64,000 nucleotides of DNA. It comes from an uncultured Aquimarina sp. (lineage in GTDB: Bacteria > Bacteroidota > Bacteroidia > Flavobacteriales > Flavobacteriaceae). Positions within the stretch are counted from its first letter, which is position 1. Each line of letters begins with the position of its first letter. The stretch lies in NCBI RefSeq assembly GCF_947500065.1, contig NZ_CANMQT010000001.1, positions 868,001 to 932,000 on the forward strand, read 5' to 3'. Position numbers and translations under genes: made by a program. Shown in pieces: positions 61,870-64,000 of this stretch. The notes below the pieces were generated by a model. That model did not search any database and was not told the origin of the DNA. It saw nothing but the letters and a program-made list of their open reading frames with translations.

Positions 61870-62098
61870 ATTTTTTGGCATTTCTAAGCAACAAAACAAA
61901 AAGACTATTCGGAATTATGAAACTATAATATACTGAAAGCGAATACTTCTATACGAAACCTTGGTTTCATCCTACTAATTGGTTAAAAAGATGTTTGTAG
62001 ATATAAAATCAATTTTGGTATAGAAAAAGTAATACCTTGTATATCTTTTTTTTTAGAAGCTTCTACTCTATTCTATTTTTACAAAAAATCCTTACATA

Positions 62099-63007
62099 GT
62101 GAAGCATCATTTTATATTTATAATCTTCTTTTCGGGAATCACCAATACTCTATGGAGTCAGCGCCCAAAAGGCGAAATAGGAGGTTTTGAATATTCAATT
62201 ATTCCCTCTGTTGGCGATACTCAAATCGAAAAATACGCGGTCAATCTAAATTTTGGGACCAAACTTGGGAAAAACCTGTTAGGTTTTGGTTTTTCATATA
62301 CTTATTACGATTTTTTATATAAAAAGGATTCGTTTATAGATTTTGATCTTGCTCCTTATGAAACAATCCATAATATACAATTCAGATTCTTTTATAAGTA
62401 TTCGATTGGTGATTCTTGGTCTGGTATTTTTATGTTTTCACCATCTATATCTTCAAATTTACAAGGAAGTCTCAGCGGTAATGATCTAATTATAAATTCA
62501 ATCGCCTCAATCTCTAAAAAATGGGGAGATAATGATACATTTTCATTATTCACATTTGGAATTGGCTTTGGCACCCCTTTTGGAGAACCTCAGTTATTTC
62601 CAGCTATTTCCTTTAGAAAAAAAGTAAATTCACAATGGAACTATGTGCTAGGTCTCCCGGAAACAAGTTTGAATTATAATTATGGGGAAAGACACACTTT
62701 CAGTGGAAAAGCAACTTTTAATGGGCTTTTTGGAAATGCATCTTCATCAACAATTCTACCTGACAACAGTCTACAAACAGATACCAAGCTACAGTTCAAC
62801 TCATTGAATACCGGTTTTCAATATAACTATAGAATTCAACCCAATTGGACTACTGTAATTAGCCTTGGATATACACCTTGGAATCAATTAAGGGTATTAG
62901 ATAACCATAATAACGAACTATACGATCTCGGGTCAAATAGCTCTTTTTATATATCCATGGGATTAAAGTTTAACATAAATAAAATGATGAATGAAAACAA
63001 AAATTAA
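62099..63007 (+). CDS. outer membrane beta-barrel protein (DUF6268-like)
   Basis: The 302-residue protein starts with GTG at 62099 (MKHHFIFIIFFSGITNTLWSQ, a signal peptide) and consists of repeating beta-strand pattern with aromatic girdles (GFGFSYTYYDF, FRFFYKYSIGDSW). The overall pattern is that of the DUF6268 porin-like family. It is divergent from the DUF4270 gene with a 229-bp intergenic region. No ATG start preserving the signal peptide exists. Confidence 0.75.
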   Translation: MKHHFIFIIFFSGITNTLWSQRPKGEIGGFEYSIIPSVGDTQIEKYAVNLNFGTKLGKNLLGFGFSYTYYDFLYKKDSFIDFDLAPYETIHNIQFRFFYKYSIGDSWSGIFMFSPSISSNLQGSLSGNDLIINSIASISKKWGDNDTFSLFTFGIGFGTPFGEPQLFPAISFRKKVNSQWNYVLGLPETSLNYNYGERHTFSGKATFNGLFGNASSSTILPDNSLQTDTKLQFNSLNTGFQYNYRIQPNWTTVISLGYTPWNQLRVLDNHNNELYDLGSNSSFYISMGLKFNINKMMNENKN

Positions 63008-64000
63008 TCTATTTACAATGAATTCATTCCAGTTACAAAAATGTTTGTTCCTGGTCATGATTTGCCTAGTCACTACCGCATGTTCGGATGATGATGATGA
63101 TGAACTATTGGGGAACTGGGTAGATCGATCCGTTTTTGATGGAACTCCCAGAAGTAGTGCAATAGCTTTTACTATTGATAAGAATGGTTATATGGGTACA
63201 GGTTTTGATGGAGATGATTATTTAAAAGATTTCTGGAAATATGATCTAGAGGGAAATTTCTGGAGTCAACTAGCAGATTTTCCTGGTTTAGAGCGTAGTG
63301 CAGGAGTTGGGTTTACAATTAATGGCAATGGTTATGCAGGAGCTGGTTTTGACGGAGACAATGAATTAAGTGATTTTTATCAATATAATCCTTCGACAAA
63401 TACATGGTCTGCGATTGCTAATTTTGCTGGTGGTGCCAGAAGAGGAGCTGTTGCATTTAATTCCAATTCTTTAGGGTATGTAGGAACCGGATTTGATGGT
63501 GACAATGATAAAAAAGACTTCTGGAAATACAATCCCATCACCGATGAGTGGACTGAATTAGTAGGTTTTGGAGGAGATAAAAGAAGAGATGCAATCACCT
63601 TTGCAATAGATGACAAAGTATATCTTGGAACAGGAATATCTAATGGTTTAAATCAGGAGGATTTTTGGGTATTCGATACCACTACCGAAATCTGGAGTGT
63701 ATTGAAAGACCTTGATGATAATGATGACTACCAAATCATAAGAAATAATGCTGTAGGATTTAGCATTGGAAACAAAGGATATGTTGCTTGCGGAAATATT
63801 GGTTTTGGACCATCATCCACCGTATGGGAATATAATCCTACAACAGATCTTTGGGAAGAAAAAACAGCCTATGAAGGAATTACAAGAGAGGATGCGATTG
63901 CTTTTTATAATGGTTCGCGAGCTTTTATTGCATTAGGCAGAAGCGGAACACTATATCTAGATGATAATAGAGAGTTTTTTCCTCTAGAAACGGAAGACGA
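62991..64000 (+). CDS. Kelch-repeat lipoprotein, C-terminus beyond window
   Basis: The frame is open to the right edge (about 336 codons seen) and so is missing from the ORF track. A lipoprotein signal peptide (CLFLVMICLVTTACSDDDDD) precedes Kelch-like repeats of about 50 residues, each with a G(Y/T)xGxGFDGDN-type turn and a WxYxPxTxxW strand (DFWKYNPITDEWTEL). A seven-bladed propeller with surface binding is expected. The start is either ATG 62991 (overlapping the previous gene by 17 bp) or ATG 63018. Confidence 0.85.
   Translation, partial: MKTKINLFTMNSFQLQKCLFLVMICLVTTACSDDDDDELLGNWVDRSVFDGTPRSSAIAFTIDKNGYMGTGFDGDDYLKDFWKYDLEGNFWSQLADFPGLERSAGVGFTINGNGYAGAGFDGDNELSDFYQYNPSTNTWSAIANFAGGARRGAVAFNSNSLGYVGTGFDGDNDKKDFWKYNPITDEWTELVGFGGDKRRDAITFAIDDKVYLGTGISNGLNQEDFWVFDTTTEIWSVLKDLDDNDDYQIIRNNAVGFSIGNKGYVACGNIGFGPSSTVWEYNPTTDLWEEKTAYEGITREDAIAFYNGSRAFIALGRSGTLYLDDNREFFPLETED

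Noticed and set aside
62050-62075. TACTCTATTCTATTTTTA on the plus strand, resembling the AGAGTA part of the leader motif
   Set aside because: Only the short AT-rich word matches on the opposite strand; no hairpin with the GGAAACCGAAAA loop is present.

Overview
The window looks like a chromosomal segment of a marine-type member of the Flavobacteriaceae (phylum Bacteroidota). I infer this from the low GC content, the many promoters of the form TAnnTTTG, the lineage-typical families (DUF4270-like lipoprotein, split LanB, TPR-AraC regulators, CruF/CrtD carotenoid enzymes, BrxB bacilliredoxin) and the weak ribosome binding sites. Aquimarina or a close relative is plausible but cannot be proven from this sequence. 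There is no prophage, insertion sequence, CRISPR array or rRNA. One tRNA (Asn) is present.

Layout. 1-5.0 kb: lipid genes on the minus strand (plsC, an acyl-ACP desaturase, a truncated HD hydrolase), brxB, a DjlA-like J-domain protein, a secreted transglutaminase-like protein and a small conserved protein. 5.1-8.2 kb: a 3 kb gene for a WGR-like/ankyrin/TPR protein with an Imm11-like tail. 8.3-11.6 kb: a compact carotenoid operon (crtD-cruF-crtY), consistent with end products such as saproxanthin or myxol. 11.7-16.5 kb: GNAT, a secreted protein, an EamA permease, and a feoA-feoB ferrous iron operon with a 50-residue Cys-rich partner that is absent from the ORF track. 16.7-21.3 kb: two unknown lipoproteins, a Sco protein, rseP and tRNA-Asn.

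21.6-33 kb is a complete reductive pyrimidine degradation locus: preT/preA reduce uracil or thymine, hydA opens the ring, a nitrilase-family amidohydrolase releases beta-alanine or beta-aminoisobutyrate, a class III aminotransferase makes the semialdehyde, and a CoA-acylating dehydrogenase makes acetyl- or propionyl-CoA. An NCS1 and an SSS transporter lie inside the locus. A perfect inverted repeat sits just upstream of the first gene.

34.6-45.1 kb is a ribosomal peptide (RiPP) locus: a LanB split into two proteins, a LanC, six small precursor-like peptides (four too short for the ORF track) in three leader families, and two paralogous membrane-anchored TPR-AraC regulators that bracket four of the precursors. 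Five of the six precursor genes are preceded by a recurrent leader RNA: a short stem closing a 12-nt loop (consensus GGAAACCGAAAA), followed by AGAGTAGGT. A sixth copy precedes an unrelated lipoprotein gene at 16.7 kb on the other strand. The stem shows apparent compensatory changes. This repeated 5' leader is the most interesting unexplained signal in the window.

45.1-64 kb: a DCC-family thiol protein with a LolD/LolC-type ABC exporter, TfoX-N, DUF2461 and VOC proteins, a LytS/LytTR two-component system, an ankyrin protein, and an RND tripartite efflux operon with a Spy-like small protein. The window ends in envelope proteins (a beta-barrel, a DUF4270-type lipoprotein, a second barrel) and a Kelch-repeat lipoprotein cut by the window edge.
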